Both the position numbers and the translations under genes were made by a program. Below, piece by piece: positions 19,482 through 28,976 of a stretch of DNA of 64,000 bases (position 1 is its first letter; each line of letters starts with the position of its first letter). Origin of the DNA: CAVRQM01 sp963732775 (GTDB taxonomy: Bacteria > Pseudomonadota > Alphaproteobacteria > Acetobacterales > Acetobacteraceae); contig CAVTAR010000001.1 in the NCBI GenBank assembly GCA_963732775.1, positions 310,001 to 374,000 on the forward strand, written 5' to 3'. A model generated the notes under the pieces. The model was given only the letters and a program-made list of their open reading frames with translations, did no database searches and was not told where the DNA came from.

Positions 19482-21199
19482 GAAGACTGCCGCCGCAGGA
19501 AGGCCGGGATCTCGATCCCCATCTCCTCGCCGGTGGTCTGCCGCACGCGCGCGCTCGGTGCGTCTGGGGCCGGGCCGGGGCCGCGCGAGGCCGTCATCAC
19601 CGGCTCGGCCCGCATTTGTACGCGGCCGGGCGCCTCCGCGTCGGCCGGCTCGGCGGCGTGGCCGTTGTGCGCGGCACCGCGGATCGCGCCGGTGACGATG
19701 CCGAACAGGCTCTTGCGCGGTGCCGCCGGCGCGCCCGCCTCGCTCGTGGCCGGCTCGGCGAACAGGAAGCTGCCCGGCCGCGCGCCGGACCGCGCGCCGG
19801 ACCGGGCGGCGGCGGCGCGCGGCGGCGGCGCGGGCTCGGTCGCCGGCGTCTCGACCGCTGCCGTCCCGGCTTCGGGGTCCGCCGCTGCCTCGGGCACCGG
19901 GCGCGCCGGTTGGGGCGCCGGCTGGGGGGCCGGTTGCGGCGCCGGGCGCAGGACGTGCGCGGCATGGGCCACCGCCGCGGCCTGCAGGCGCGCGATCGGC
20001 AGCACGCCGCGCGCGGGCGCGGCCGGCCGCGCGACCGACACCGCCGTCGCCGGGCTCGCCACCCCACGAGGCAGCGGCGGCTGGCTGGCCGCCAACGCGG
20101 CCAGCGACGCCTCGGTCTGCGCGGCGCCTTCCGACGCGGCGGCGGCCATCGCCGGCGGCATCGGCACCGGGGCGCCGCCGCCGACGGCGACCAGCCGCGG
20201 CCGCTCGGCCGCGCCCGCATCGCCGGGCTCTCGATGCCGGTCGCCACCACCGAGACGCGGATCTTGCCGGCCAGCGTTGTCGTCGATCGCCGAGCCGAAG
20301 ATGATGTTGGCCTCCTCGTCCACCTCCTCGCGGATGCGGTTGGCCGCCTGGTCGACCTCGAACAGCGTCATGTCGTCGCCGCCGGTGATGTTGATGAGCA
20401 GGCCGCGCGCGCCGGCCATGCTGGTGTCCTCCAGCAGCGGGTTGCTGATCGCGGCCTCGGCGGCGCGGACTGGCGCGGTTCTCGCCCTCGGCCTCGCCGG
20501 TGCCCATCATCGCCTTGCCCATCTCGGCCATCACCGTGCGGATGTCGGCGAAGTCGAGGTTCACCAGGCCGGGCGCCACCATCAGGTCGGTGACGCCGCG
20601 CACGCCCATGTACAGGACGTTGTCGGCCATCTTGAACGCCTCCTTCCAGCCGGTGCGCTCGTTGGCCAGGCGGAAGAGGTTCTGGTTCGGGATCACGATC
20701 AGCGTGTCGACGTATTGCTGCAGCTCCTCGATGCCCGGCCTCGGCGGCGCGGGCGCGGCGCGCGCCCTCGAAGGTGAACGGCTTGGTCACCACGCCGACG
20801 GTCAGGATGTTGCGCTCGCGGGCCATGCGGGCGATCACCGGCGCCGCCCCGGTGCCGGTGCCGCCGCCCATGCCGGCGGTGATGAACACCATGTGCGCGC
20901 CGTCGAGGTGGCGATACAGCTCCTCGGCCGCCTCCTCGGCCGCGGCGCGGCCGATCTCCGGCTTCGCGCCGGCGCCGAGGCCCTGCGTGATGTGCGGGCC
21001 GAGCTGGATGCGGCGGTCGGCGCGGCTGTGCACCAGCTGCTGCGCGTCGGTGTTGGCGACCACGAACTCCACGCCCTGCAGGTTGAGCGCGATCATGTTG
21101 TCGACCGCGTTGGTGCCGCCGCCGCCGACGCCGATGACGGTGATGCGCGGCGTGAAGTCGGTGTGCGTCTGCTGCGGGATCGTCAGGTGCAGACGTCAT
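19478..21199 (-). CDS. ftsZ: Cell division protein FtsZ (five single-base frame changes)
   Basis: The tubulin-like GTPase that forms the Z-ring. ATG 21199 is preceded by GGGGGAG. Conserved blocks appear in pieces: ITVIGVGGGGTNAVDNMI, the GTP signature GMGGGTGTGAAPVIA, VIPNQNLFRLANERT, INITGGDDMTLFEVDQAA and VSVVATGIES. A Pro/Ala-rich linker of ~200 residues (PAPQPAPQPAPQP) leads to the C-terminal partner-binding peptide IEIPAFLRRQ. Frame changes: about 21186 (+1), 20735 (+1), 20471 (+1), 20275 (+1) and 20228 (-1). The net change is a multiple of three and the span is 574 codons. The pattern indicates consensus errors. The gene lies 58 bp after ftsA. Confidence 0.93.
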
Positions 21200-21257
21200 G
21201 GGTCCACTCCCCCGGAAAGTCGTTTGTAGGACGACGCGGGCCGATTCGCCAGCGGCA

Positions 21258-22565
21258 TCAGGTGCGCTCGCGAAGGAAGGCGACGATGCGGCGGATCAGT
21301 CCGCCGGGCCGTTCCGCATCGAGGTCGATGTCGTGCAGGGCTGCGGCCCAGCGCCGGCGGCCCAGGCGAGCAGTCCGACGGCGGTGGCGAAGCCGGGTCC
21401 GGAGGCGCTGTCGGGCAGGCCGCGCAGCGGCTGCGGCCGGCCGAGCCGCACGTGTGCGGCCCAGAATGCGCGCTGGCCATCTCGCGCGCGCCGGAGAGCT
21501 GGCTCGCGCCGCCGGTCAGCACGACGCGCGTGCCCGCGGCGCGGCCGAGGCCGGAGCCCTCGATGCGCTCGCGCACCATCTCGAAGGTCTCCTCCAGGCG
21601 CGGCTTGATGATGCTGACCACCATGCTGCGCGGCACCTTGGCGATCTGGTGGTCGTCCTCGCCGACCAGCGGCACCGGCAGCATCTCGCGCTCGTCGTCG
21701 GGGCTCGCCTGCGCGCTGCCGTATAGCGTCTTCAGCCGCTCCGCGTGCGCCACGGGCGTGGACAGCACGCGGGCGATGTCGTTGGTCACGTGCTGGCCGC
21801 CGACCGGCAGCTGCGAGGTGTGCAGCAGCTGGCCCTCGGCGAACACCGCCATGCCGGTGGTGCCGCCGCCCATGTCGAGCACGGTGGCGCCGAGCTGCCG
21901 CTCGTCCTCCACCAGCGTGGACAGTCCCGGCCGCCATCGGGGCGGAGACCATCTCGGCGATGTCGAGGTCGCAGCGCGCCATGCAGGCGCCGAGCGTCGC
22001 AGCGCCGTGCGCACCGCGTCCACCACATGCAGCCGCGCCGTCAGCATGTCGCAGTGCAGCCCGCGCGGGTCGACGACGCCCTGCGCGTCGTCGGCGGCGA
22101 ACGCCAGCGGCAGCGCGTGGATGATGTCGCGCCCTTCGCTGTGCGCCCGCGCGCGCCCCTCCAGCAGCACGCGGCGGATGTCGGCGTCGGCTCACGGCGC
22201 GCCCGCCCACCGGCCATTGCACGTTGAACAGCCGGCTCTCCGGCTGGCCGCAGGACAGGTTCACGGTGATCGCTGCGCAGCCGCGTGTCGGCTTCGTTCT
22301 CGGCCTGGCCGACGGCGGCACGGATCGCGCGCTCGGCGTCCTCGATGTCGGTGATGCCGCCGCCGCGCACGCCGCGGCCGCGCTGCCAGCCGAAGCCGAG
22401 CACGCGCGTTGCTGCCGTCGCTCTCGGTGCGGCCGATGATGCAGACGATCTTGGTGGTGCCGATGTCGAGCACGCCGAACGGCCCCGACTGCGCGGCCGC
22501 GGACCCGGGGCGCCTCGGGCTCGCGCGCGTCGGGCGGCAGGAATGCGGCGCGACATGTCGTTCAT
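21258..22565 (-). CDS. ftsA: Cell division protein FtsA (about ten frame changes)
   Basis: An actin-like membrane tether of FtsZ. Start at ATG 22565, overlapping the ftsQ stop (ATGA). Recognisable blocks are GPFGVLDIGTTKIVCIIGRT (phosphate 1), RGVRGGGITDIEDAERAIR, TVNLSCGQPESRLFNVQW, GATVLDMGGGTTGMAVF (phosphate 2), LTGGASQLSGAREMA and SGPGFATAVGLLAWAAG. The end RRIVAFLRERT resembles the amphipathic C-terminal membrane-targeting helix. Inferred frame changes lie near 22556, 22496, 22408, 22270, 22190, 21998, 21925, 21469, 21456 and 21345. This is the most damaged gene in the window, and every piece remains conserved, so I read it as bad consensus. Confidence 0.9.
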
Positions 22566-23478
22566 GTCGGCTTCGCTCGCGGCGCGGCAGGCATGCGGGC
22601 CGCTCTTCGGCAGGTCCTTCAGCGGGTCGACCGCGCGGTCGGGCGCTGCGGCACGCACCACCAGCCGGTCGGGCAGCCGCAGGTCGACCGCCTGCAGCGG
22701 CCGGTCGAGCAGCGCGTGCTCCGCCTGCAGCTGCACCAGCTTCGCCAGCGCCGGCGCCTCCGCCGCCTCGGGCAGCAGCACGTCGGTGCCGTTGTCGATG
22801 CGCAGGTTCCAGCGCCGCTCGCCGACCCGCACGGCGGCGACCACGCGCGCCTGCACGCCGGGCTGGGCCGCCAGCGCATCGACCAGCGCGGCCGCCGCCG
22901 CCGGCGCGCCGGGCCCGACCACCAGCGGCAGCTGGTTGGCGAACGCCGCCACGTCGGAATCGGTCACCGTGTTGCCGTCGCGGTCGATCAGCACGAAGCG
23001 GCCGTCGTGCTGCCACACCGCGAACGGCCGCCGCTCGGTGAGCCGCACCAGGATCGTATCCGGCAGCCGGCGCTGCACGCTCGCGTGCTGCACCCACTGG
23101 ATGCTCTCGATGCGCGCGCGCGCCTGGGCCAGCGAGAAGGTCAGGACCGGGTCGCCCGTGGCGATGCCGAGCGCCGCGCGCAACAGGCTCTCGGGCGTCT
23201 TCTGCCGCCCCTCGATCAGCACGTCTGCCCACGCGCAGGCCGAGCCGCGCCGGTGCGCCTGGCCGAAGCGCTCGCGAGAAGCTCTCGCCGCGGCCGAGCG
23301 TGTGCACCAGGCCCACGAAGCCGGCCAGGCCGGCGACGACCACGCCCACCAGCAGCAGCGGGCGCACCAGCCGGCGCTGGCGGCGCACCAGCACCTTCCA
23401 GCGCGCCGGCCGGTCGATCGGCTTCCTGGCCCTGGTCCTGGCGGCGGCGGCGGCGGCGCGGGTCCGGGTGGCGGTCAT
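22562..23478 (-). CDS. ftsQ: Cell division protein FtsQ (two frame changes)
   Basis: A bitopic divisome protein linking early and late components. ATG 23478 overlaps the ddl stop (ATGA). A basic Ala/Arg-rich cytoplasmic tail precedes one TM helix (PLLLVGVVVAGLAGFVGLV). Then comes POTRA (LIEGRQKTPESLLRAALGI, SIQWVQHASVQRRLPDTI) and the FtsQ beta domain (VRLTERRPFAVWQHDGRF, LIDRDGNTVTDSDV, QLPLVVGPGA). One extra base in the C-run 23228-23230 separates the TM part from POTRA. A second shift near 22597-22602 is needed to reach the expected TGA overlapping the ftsA ATG. Confidence 0.9.
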
Positions 23479-24394
23479 GCGCGGCACGTCGCCTGGCCGA
23501 TCATCCAGGCGCACAGCGGCGGCGAAGCCGATGCCGACATGCGCCGCCTGCTCCGGCAGCAGCGAGGTGGGCGTCAGCCCCGGCTGCGTGTTCACCTCCA
23601 GCAGCACCAGCCGCCCCGGCTCGCCCGCGGTGTCGTCGTAGCGGAAATCGGCGCGCGAGGCGCCGCGGCAGCCGAGCGCGTCGTGCGCCGCGAGCGCCAC
23701 GTCCAGCGCCTGCCGGGTGATCGTCGGATGGATCGGCGCCGGGATGACGATGGCGCGAGCCGCCGTCGGCGTATTTCGCCTCGTAGTCGTAGAACCCCTG
23801 GCGCGGCGCGATCTCCGTCACCGCCAGCGCCCGGTCGCCCATGACGCCGACCGTCAACTCGCGGCCGGGCACGTATTCCTCCACCAGCGCGTGCGGGCCG
23901 AAGCGCCAGGCGGCGGCGATCTCGGCGCGCCGGTTGTCGTGCGCCCGGACGATCTCGACGCCGACCGAGGAGCCCTCGTTGATCGGCTTGACCACGTACG
24001 GCGCAGGCAGCGGGTCCGCGTCGGCCAGCACGTCGATGGCCACCACGCGCCCGGGCGCGACCGGCAATCCCGCCGCGGCGAACATCGCCTTGGCCGCCAC
24101 CTTGTCCATCGCCATCGCCGAGGCCCGCACCCCGGAATGGGTGTAGGGAATGCCGAGCCAGTCGAGCACGCCCTGGATCGTCCCGTCCTCGCCGTAGCGG
24201 CCGTGCAGCGCGTTGAAGACCGCGTCGGGCTTCGGGTCGAGCGCCGCCAGCGTCTCGCGCAGGTCGGGGCCGACCTCGATGCCGGTCACGTCGTAGCCGG
24301 CGCCGCGGAGTGCCGCGATCACCTGGCGGCCGGACGACAGGCTCACCTCGCGCTCGGCCGAGATGCCGCCATAGAGCACCGCGATGCGGGTCAT
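23475..24394 (-). CDS. ddl: D-alanine--D-alanine ligase (two frame changes)
   Basis: A cytoplasmic ATP-grasp enzyme making D-Ala-D-Ala for MurF. ATG 24394 overlaps the murB stop (ATGA). Motifs are VLYGGISAEREVSLSSG, FNALHGRYGEDGTIQG, YTHSGVRASAMAMDK, VVKPINEGSSVGVEI, and, after a shift, GASRADFRYDD and LLEVNTQPGLTPTSL. Extra bases at about 23749-23752 and 23517-23520 break the frame. The span of 920 nt (3n+2) minus two gives 305 aa, the family norm. The repaired C-terminus ends CAWMIGQATCRA, with its TGA overlapping the ftsQ ATG. Confidence 0.93.
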
Positions 24395-25299
24395 GCCGGC
24401 ACCCCCATGCGACGGATCTCCCAGTGCAGCTCGACGCCGCTTGCCGCGCGCACGCGGGCGCGCAGCGTCTCGCCGAGCCCTTCGAGGTCGGCGGCGGTGG
24501 CATCGCCCGTGTTCAGCAGGAAGTTGCAGTGCTTCTCGCTCACCTGCGCGCCGCCGCGCCGCAGGCCCCGGCCGCCGGCGGCGTCGATCAGTTCCCAGGC
24601 GCGCATGTCGGGTGGGTTGCGGAACGTCGATCCCCCGGTCCGCGCGCGCACCGGCTGGGTCGCCTCGCGGATCGCGCGGATGTGGTCCATGCGATCGGCG
24701 ATCAGGCCCGCATCACCCGGCAAGGCCCGCAGGCGTGCGCGCACCACCACGCCGCCGGGCGGCAGTGCCGCGTGCCGGTAGGTGAGCGCGAGCCGGGGCG
24801 CGGCAATGCGGGCCAGTCCGGCGGACGTTGCGATCTCCACCCAGTCTAGGCAGCCGGCCATGTCGCCGCCATAGGCGCCGGCGTTCATCGCCACCGCGCC
24901 GCCGATCGTGCCGGGAATGCCAGACAGGAACTCCAGCCCCGCCAGCCCGGCGGCGGCCGCGCTCTCCGCCACCGTCGCGTCGAGCGCGCCGGCGCCGGCG
25001 ATCACGCCGTCCGCTTCCGTCACGATCCCGGAGAAGCCGCGCGCGAGCCGCACCACCACGCCGGAGATGCCGCCGTCGCGGACGATCAGGTTCGAGGCCG
25101 CGCCGATCACCGTGACCGGCATCCCGGCCGGCAACGCCCTGAGCAGCGCGACCAGATCGTCGGCATCGGCCGGGCGCACCAGCCACTCCGCCGGGCCGCC
25201 GACGCGGAACCACGTGGTCGGCCCGAGCGCCGCCGCCGCCTGCACCCGCCCGCGCAGCATCGCCAAAGCCCCGGGGCGGGCGTCCAGCACCATCGTCAT
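24391..25299 (-). CDS. murB: UDP-N-acetylenolpyruvoylglucosamine reductase
   Basis: A FAD enzyme reducing enolpyruvyl-UDP-GlcNAc to UDP-MurNAc. ATG 25299 overlaps the murC stop (ATGA); 302 aa, intact. The FAD-binding PCMH region shows TWFRVGGPAEWLVRP, IGAASNLIVRDGGI and GIPGTIGGAVAMNAGAYG. The proton-donor Ser lies in TGGSTFRNPPD, and the C-terminal catalytic Glu in HWEIRRMG. Length and GGS(T)F form indicate a type II-like short MurB. Confidence 0.96.
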   Translation of the reverse strand: MTMVLDARPGALAMLRGRVQAAAALGPTTWFRVGGPAEWLVRPADADDLVALLRALPAGMPVTVIGAASNLIVRDGGISGVVVRLARGFSGIVTEADGVIAGAGALDATVAESAAAAGLAGLEFLSGIPGTIGGAVAMNAGAYGGDMAGCLDWVEIATSAGLARIAAPRLALTYRHAALPPGGVVVRARLRALPGDAGLIADRMDHIRAIREATQPVRARTGGSTFRNPPDMRAWELIDAAGGRGLRRGGAQVSEKHCNFLLNTGDATAADLEGLGETLRARVRAASGVELHWEIRRMGVPA

Positions 25300-26729
25300 C
25301 TCGCCGCCCGCTTCGGCACGGCCGCCTGCAATGCCGCGAGCTGCGCGGGCAGGGCCGCCGCCCAGTGGGTGATGGTGCCCGCGCCGAGACACACCACGTA
25401 GTCGCCCGCCCGCGCGATGGCGTGGACCATCTCGGCCAGGTGGTCGGGCGAGCCCAGCGCCACCACGCTGCGATGGCCGTGCGCGCGCAGGCCCTCCACC
25501 AGCGCGTCGCGGTCCACGCCCTCTAGCGGCGGCTCGCCGGCGGCGTACACGTCGGCCACGATCACCGTGCCGGCGTCGTTCATGCAGGTGCAGAAATCGT
25601 CGAACAGCGAGGCGAGCCGCGAGTAGCGGTGCGGCTGCACCACGGCGACCACGTCGCGCGCCCCTGCCTGGCGCGCCGCCTTCAGCACCGCCGCGATCTC
25701 CACCGGGTGGTGGCCGTAATCGTCGATCACCGTGATGCCGCCGCTCTCGCCGGTGCGGGTGAAGCGCCGCTTGACGCCGCGGAAGCCCGCGAAGGCGCTG
25801 CGCATGGCGGCGTCGTCGATCTCCATCTCGTGGCCGATGGCCACCGCCGCCAGCGCATTCTGCACGTTGTGCTGCCCCAGCATCGGCAGCCGGAACGGCC
25901 CGAGCTTCCTCGCGCGGCCCTTGGCACGATCGGCGATGGCCACCTCGAACGTGCTGCCGAGCTTGTCCGGCACTAGCCGTTCCGCCCGCACATCGGCATG
26001 CGGCGAGAAGCCGTAGGTGACGATGCGGCGGTCCGACAGATGCGGGATCATCTGCTGCACCGCCGGGTGGTCCGCGCACAGCACCGCGAAGCCGTAGAAC
26101 GGGATGTTCTCGACGAACTGGTGATAGCCCGCGAGCATCGCCTCCTCGCTGCCCCAGTGGTCGAGGTGCTCCGGGTCCATGTTGGTTACGACGGCGATGG
26201 TGGCCGGCAGGCGCAGGAAGCTGCCGTCGCTCTCGTCGGCCTCCACCACCATCCACTCGCCCTCGCCCATGCGGGTGTTGGTGCCATAGGCGTTGACGAT
26301 GCCGCCGTTGATCACCGTGGGGTCGAGCCCGGCGCCCTCCAGCACGCAGGCGATCAGGCTCGTGGTCGTGGTCTTGCCGTGCGTGCCGCCGACCGCGATG
26401 GCCCAGCGCAGCCGCATCAGCTCGGCCAGCATCTCCGCCCGCCGCACCACCGGGATGAACTTGCCCCGTGCGGCGAGCACCTCGGGGTTGTCGGGGCGGA
26501 CGGCGGTCGACGTCACCACCACCTGCACGCCTGCCACGTGGCGCGCGTCATGGCCGATGCTGACCGGGATGCCCGCCTCTCGCAGGCGCAGCACGTTGGC
26601 GCTCTCGGCGATGTCGCTGCCCTGCACGGCGTAGCCCAGCACGTGCAGCACCTCGGCGATGCCGGACATGCCGATGCCGCCGATGCCGACGAAGTGGATG
26701 GTGCCGATGGACAGCGGCAGCGCCCTCAC
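25296..26729 (-). CDS. murC: UDP-N-acetylmuramate--L-alanine ligase
   Basis: Adds the first residue (L-Ala) of the stem peptide. I chose GTG 26729, which overlaps the murG stop (GTGA); 477 aa. Motifs are HFVGIGGIGMSGIAEVL (UDP-binding Rossmann), the Mur ligase P-loop AVGGTHGKTTTTSLI, VVEADESDGSF, TNMDPEHLDHWG, MLGQHNVQNALAA and IDDYGHHPVEI. All catalytic elements are intact. Confidence 0.96.
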   Translation of the reverse strand: MRALPLSIGTIHFVGIGGIGMSGIAEVLHVLGYAVQGSDIAESANVLRLREAGIPVSIGHDARHVAGVQVVVTSTAVRPDNPEVLAARGKFIPVVRRAEMLAELMRLRWAIAVGGTHGKTTTTSLIACVLEGAGLDPTVINGGIVNAYGTNTRMGEGEWMVVEADESDGSFLRLPATIAVVTNMDPEHLDHWGSEEAMLAGYHQFVENIPFYGFAVLCADHPAVQQMIPHLSDRRIVTYGFSPHADVRAERLVPDKLGSTFEVAIADRAKGRARKLGPFRLPMLGQHNVQNALAAVAIGHEMEIDDAAMRSAFAGFRGVKRRFTRTGESGGITVIDDYGHHPVEIAAVLKAARQAGARDVVAVVQPHRYSRLASLFDDFCTCMNDAGTVIVADVYAAGEPPLEGVDRDALVEGLRAHGHRSVVALGSPDHLAEMVHAIARAGDYVVCLGAGTITHWAAALPAQLAALQAAVPKRAAR

Positions 26730-27829
26730 GCGACGCGCTCCGCGACCAGCGCTTCCACCGTGTCGGCGAGCGTCTCGGCCGCGTGCAGGTGCGCGACGGC
26801 ACCGGCCGCGTGCGCGGCCTCGGCGAGGTGCGCGGGCTCCTCCAGCACGTCGGTCAGCAATCCCGCCAGCCGCTCGGGCGTGAACTCGGCCTGCGGCACG
26901 ATGCAGGCTGCCCCAGCATCTCCCAGCACGCTGGCGTTCGCCGACTGGTGGTCGTCGATCGCGTGCGGCAGCGGCACCAGGATCGACGGGCGGCCCACCA
27001 GCGCCAGCTCGGCGATGGTCGACGCGCCGGCGCGAGAGATCACCAGGTGCGCCGCCGCGAGCCGTGCCGGCATGTCGTCGAAGAACGTCGCCAGTTCCGC
27101 GGCGGCCGGCATGGCCGCATAGGCGTCGCGCACGCGCGAGACGTCCTCGGCGCGGCATTGCTGGACCACGCGCAGCCGGCCGCGTGCCGCATCGTCCAGC
27201 AACGCGAGCGCGGCCGGCACGACGTCGCTGAACACGCGGGCACCGAGCGAGCCGCCCAGCACCAGCAGTCGCACGGTCGCGGTCGGTCCGTCATACGCAA
27301 GGCTGGAGAACCCGGGACGCACCGGGTTGCCCACGACGACGGTGGCAACGCCGGACGGCACCGACTGGGTGCGCTCGAAGCTCAATGCCAGCACGTCGGC
27401 GCGCGGCGCCAGCAGGCGGTTGGCGCGGCCCAGCACGGCGTTCTGCTCGTGCAGCACGACCGCGGGCCGCCGCCGGCCGAGGCTGTGCGCGGCGATCACC
27501 GGCGCGACGCACGGATAGCCGCCAAAGCCCACCACCACGGCGGCATCCAGCCGTCGCAGCGCGTTGCGTGCCTGCAACACGCCGCGCGCCAGCCCCGCCG
27601 CGGCGATCACCGCGCGAGCACCGCGGCCGGACAAGCCGGCGCCGGCCAGCACGAAGCGCTCGCACCCCGCGAACACCGCCGAGCCCAGGCTGGCCGAGCG
27701 CGCGTCGGTCATCAGTGCCACGCGATGGCCGCGCGCGAGCAGCTCGGCGGCCAGCGCCTCGGCGGGAAAGAAGTGCCCGCCCGTGCCGCCTGCCGCGATC
27801 ACGATGGGCCGCACCGCCGGTCCTCTCAT
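26726..27829 (-). CDS. murG: Lipid II synthase (GlcNAc transferase) MurG
   Basis: A peripheral inner-membrane GT28 enzyme that adds GlcNAc to lipid I. 367 aa, intact, ATG 27829. Conserved loops are IVIAAGGTGGHFFPAEALA, VVGFGGYPCVAPV, VLHEQNAVLGRANRLL, LLVLGGSLGARVFSD and VISRAGASTIAELALVGRPS with the UDP-GlcNAc site PLPHAIDDHQSANA. It is 25 bp after ftsW, the largest gap between ftsI and murC. Confidence 0.96.
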   Translation of the reverse strand: MRGPAVRPIVIAAGGTGGHFFPAEALAAELLARGHRVALMTDARSASLGSAVFAGCERFVLAGAGLSGRGARAVIAAAGLARGVLQARNALRRLDAAVVVGFGGYPCVAPVIAAHSLGRRRPAVVLHEQNAVLGRANRLLAPRADVLALSFERTQSVPSGVATVVVGNPVRPGFSSLAYDGPTATVRLLVLGGSLGARVFSDVVPAALALLDDAARGRLRVVQQCRAEDVSRVRDAYAAMPAAAELATFFDDMPARLAAAHLVISRAGASTIAELALVGRPSILVPLPHAIDDHQSANASVLGDAGAACIVPQAEFTPERLAGLLTDVLEEPAHLAEAAHAAGAVAHLHAAETLADTVEALVAERVA

Positions 27830-27854
27830 GAGGTGCCTCTCAGGGGGTGTCCTC

Positions 27855-28976
27855 TCACAGCGGGTCGCCCAGGTGCCGGCGCCGCGTCAGCGCGAGCAGC
27901 AGCCCCATGCCGAACGCGATCGCCAGCGCCGACGAGCCGCCGTACGAGACGAACGGCAGGGTCATGCCCTTGGTGGGAATGAGGTGCAGCGTGCTCGCCA
28001 TGTTGACGAAGGCCTGCAAGCCGAAGCTCGCGATCAGGCCGGTCGCCGCCAGCACCACGAACATCTCGCCCTCGCGCAGCAGGCCGACCAGGCCGCGCAG
28101 CACGATGAAGGCGAACACGCCGAGCAGGATCAGGCAGACGATCAGCCCGTATTCCTCGCCGGCCACGGCGAAGATGAAGTCGGCGTGCGCGTCGGGCAGC
28201 ACGTCCTTGACGTGCCCCTCGCCGGGGCCGCGCCCCAGCAGCCCGCCGCTGCCGAACGCTTCCAGCGCGCGGTTCACCTGGTAGTTGTCGCCGGCGGCCG
28301 GGTCGAGGAACCGCGAGACCCGGCTGCGCACGTGCGGGAAGAACGTGTAGGCGCCGACGGCGGCCGCGCCGATCGCGCCGGCGAGGCCGCCGACCAGCAC
28401 GAGGTTCAGCCCGGCGACGAAGAGCTGGGTGAAGAACACGCCGGTGACGACGGCCAGCATGCCGATGTCCGGCTGCGACTTCAGCAGCACGGCGATGCCG
28501 GCGTAGACCGCGAAGGCGATCAGCGTGCCGGGGAACGCGCCCGGCTTCTTGCCCTCGGCGATCAGCCAGGCGGCCACCACGGCGAAGCAGGGCTTGAGGA
28601 ACTCGCTCGGCTGCAGCGACAGGCCGGGCAGCGCGATCCAGCGGCGCGCGCCCTTGATCTCCACCCCGGCAACCAGCGTGAGCGCGGTCAGCGCCAGCGC
28701 GATCAGGCAGCCGACGATGGCCACGCGCCGCACGCCGCGCGGGCTGAGCAGCGAGACGCCGACCACCAGCAGCCCGGCGGCGGCCAGGAACAGCACCTGC
28801 TTGAGGATGAACATGTCGCGCGCGACGTGGATCCGCTCGGCGACGGCGGGGCTCGCCGCCAGCACCAGCACGTAGCCGAAGCCGATCAGGATGGTGATGG
28901 CGAGCAGCGTCCAGCGGTCGACCGTCCACCACCAGCGGCCCAGCACGGAATTGTCGGCGCGCGAGAGGATCGGCAT
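27855..28976 (-). CDS. ftsW: Septal peptidoglycan polymerase FtsW (SEDS)
   Basis: A polytopic SEDS glycosyltransferase working with FtsI. ATG 28976 overlaps the murD stop (TAATG); 373 aa. About ten TM helices are visible, beginning TLLAITILIGFGYVLVLAAS. Signatures are KGARRWI, LSLQPSEFLKP, the catalytic-Asp loop KSQPDIGMLAVV, NYQVNRALEAFGSGGLLGRGPGEG, DFIFAVAGEEYG and FVSYGGSSALA near the C-terminus. The frame is intact. Confidence 0.95.
   Translation of the reverse strand: MPILSRADNSVLGRWWWTVDRWTLLAITILIGFGYVLVLAASPAVAERIHVARDMFILKQVLFLAAAGLLVVGVSLLSPRGVRRVAIVGCLIALALTALTLVAGVEIKGARRWIALPGLSLQPSEFLKPCFAVVAAWLIAEGKKPGAFPGTLIAFAVYAGIAVLLKSQPDIGMLAVVTGVFFTQLFVAGLNLVLVGGLAGAIGAAAVGAYTFFPHVRSRVSRFLDPAAGDNYQVNRALEAFGSGGLLGRGPGEGHVKDVLPDAHADFIFAVAGEEYGLIVCLILLGVFAFIVLRGLVGLLREGEMFVVLAATGLIASFGLQAFVNMASTLHLIPTKGMTLPFVSYGGSSALAIAFGMGLLLALTRRRHLGDPL

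Noticed and set aside
18912..20696. One 594-codon frame joining part of ftsZ to the DUF3859 protein
   Set aside because: The join is created by frame changes in ftsZ; conserved FtsZ blocks before and after lie in other frames, and the lipoprotein signal starts at 19481.
19478..23478. Pseudogene decay of ftsZ, ftsA and ftsQ
   Set aside because: All domains remain conserved on both sides of every shift and the genes are essential; consensus error fits better.
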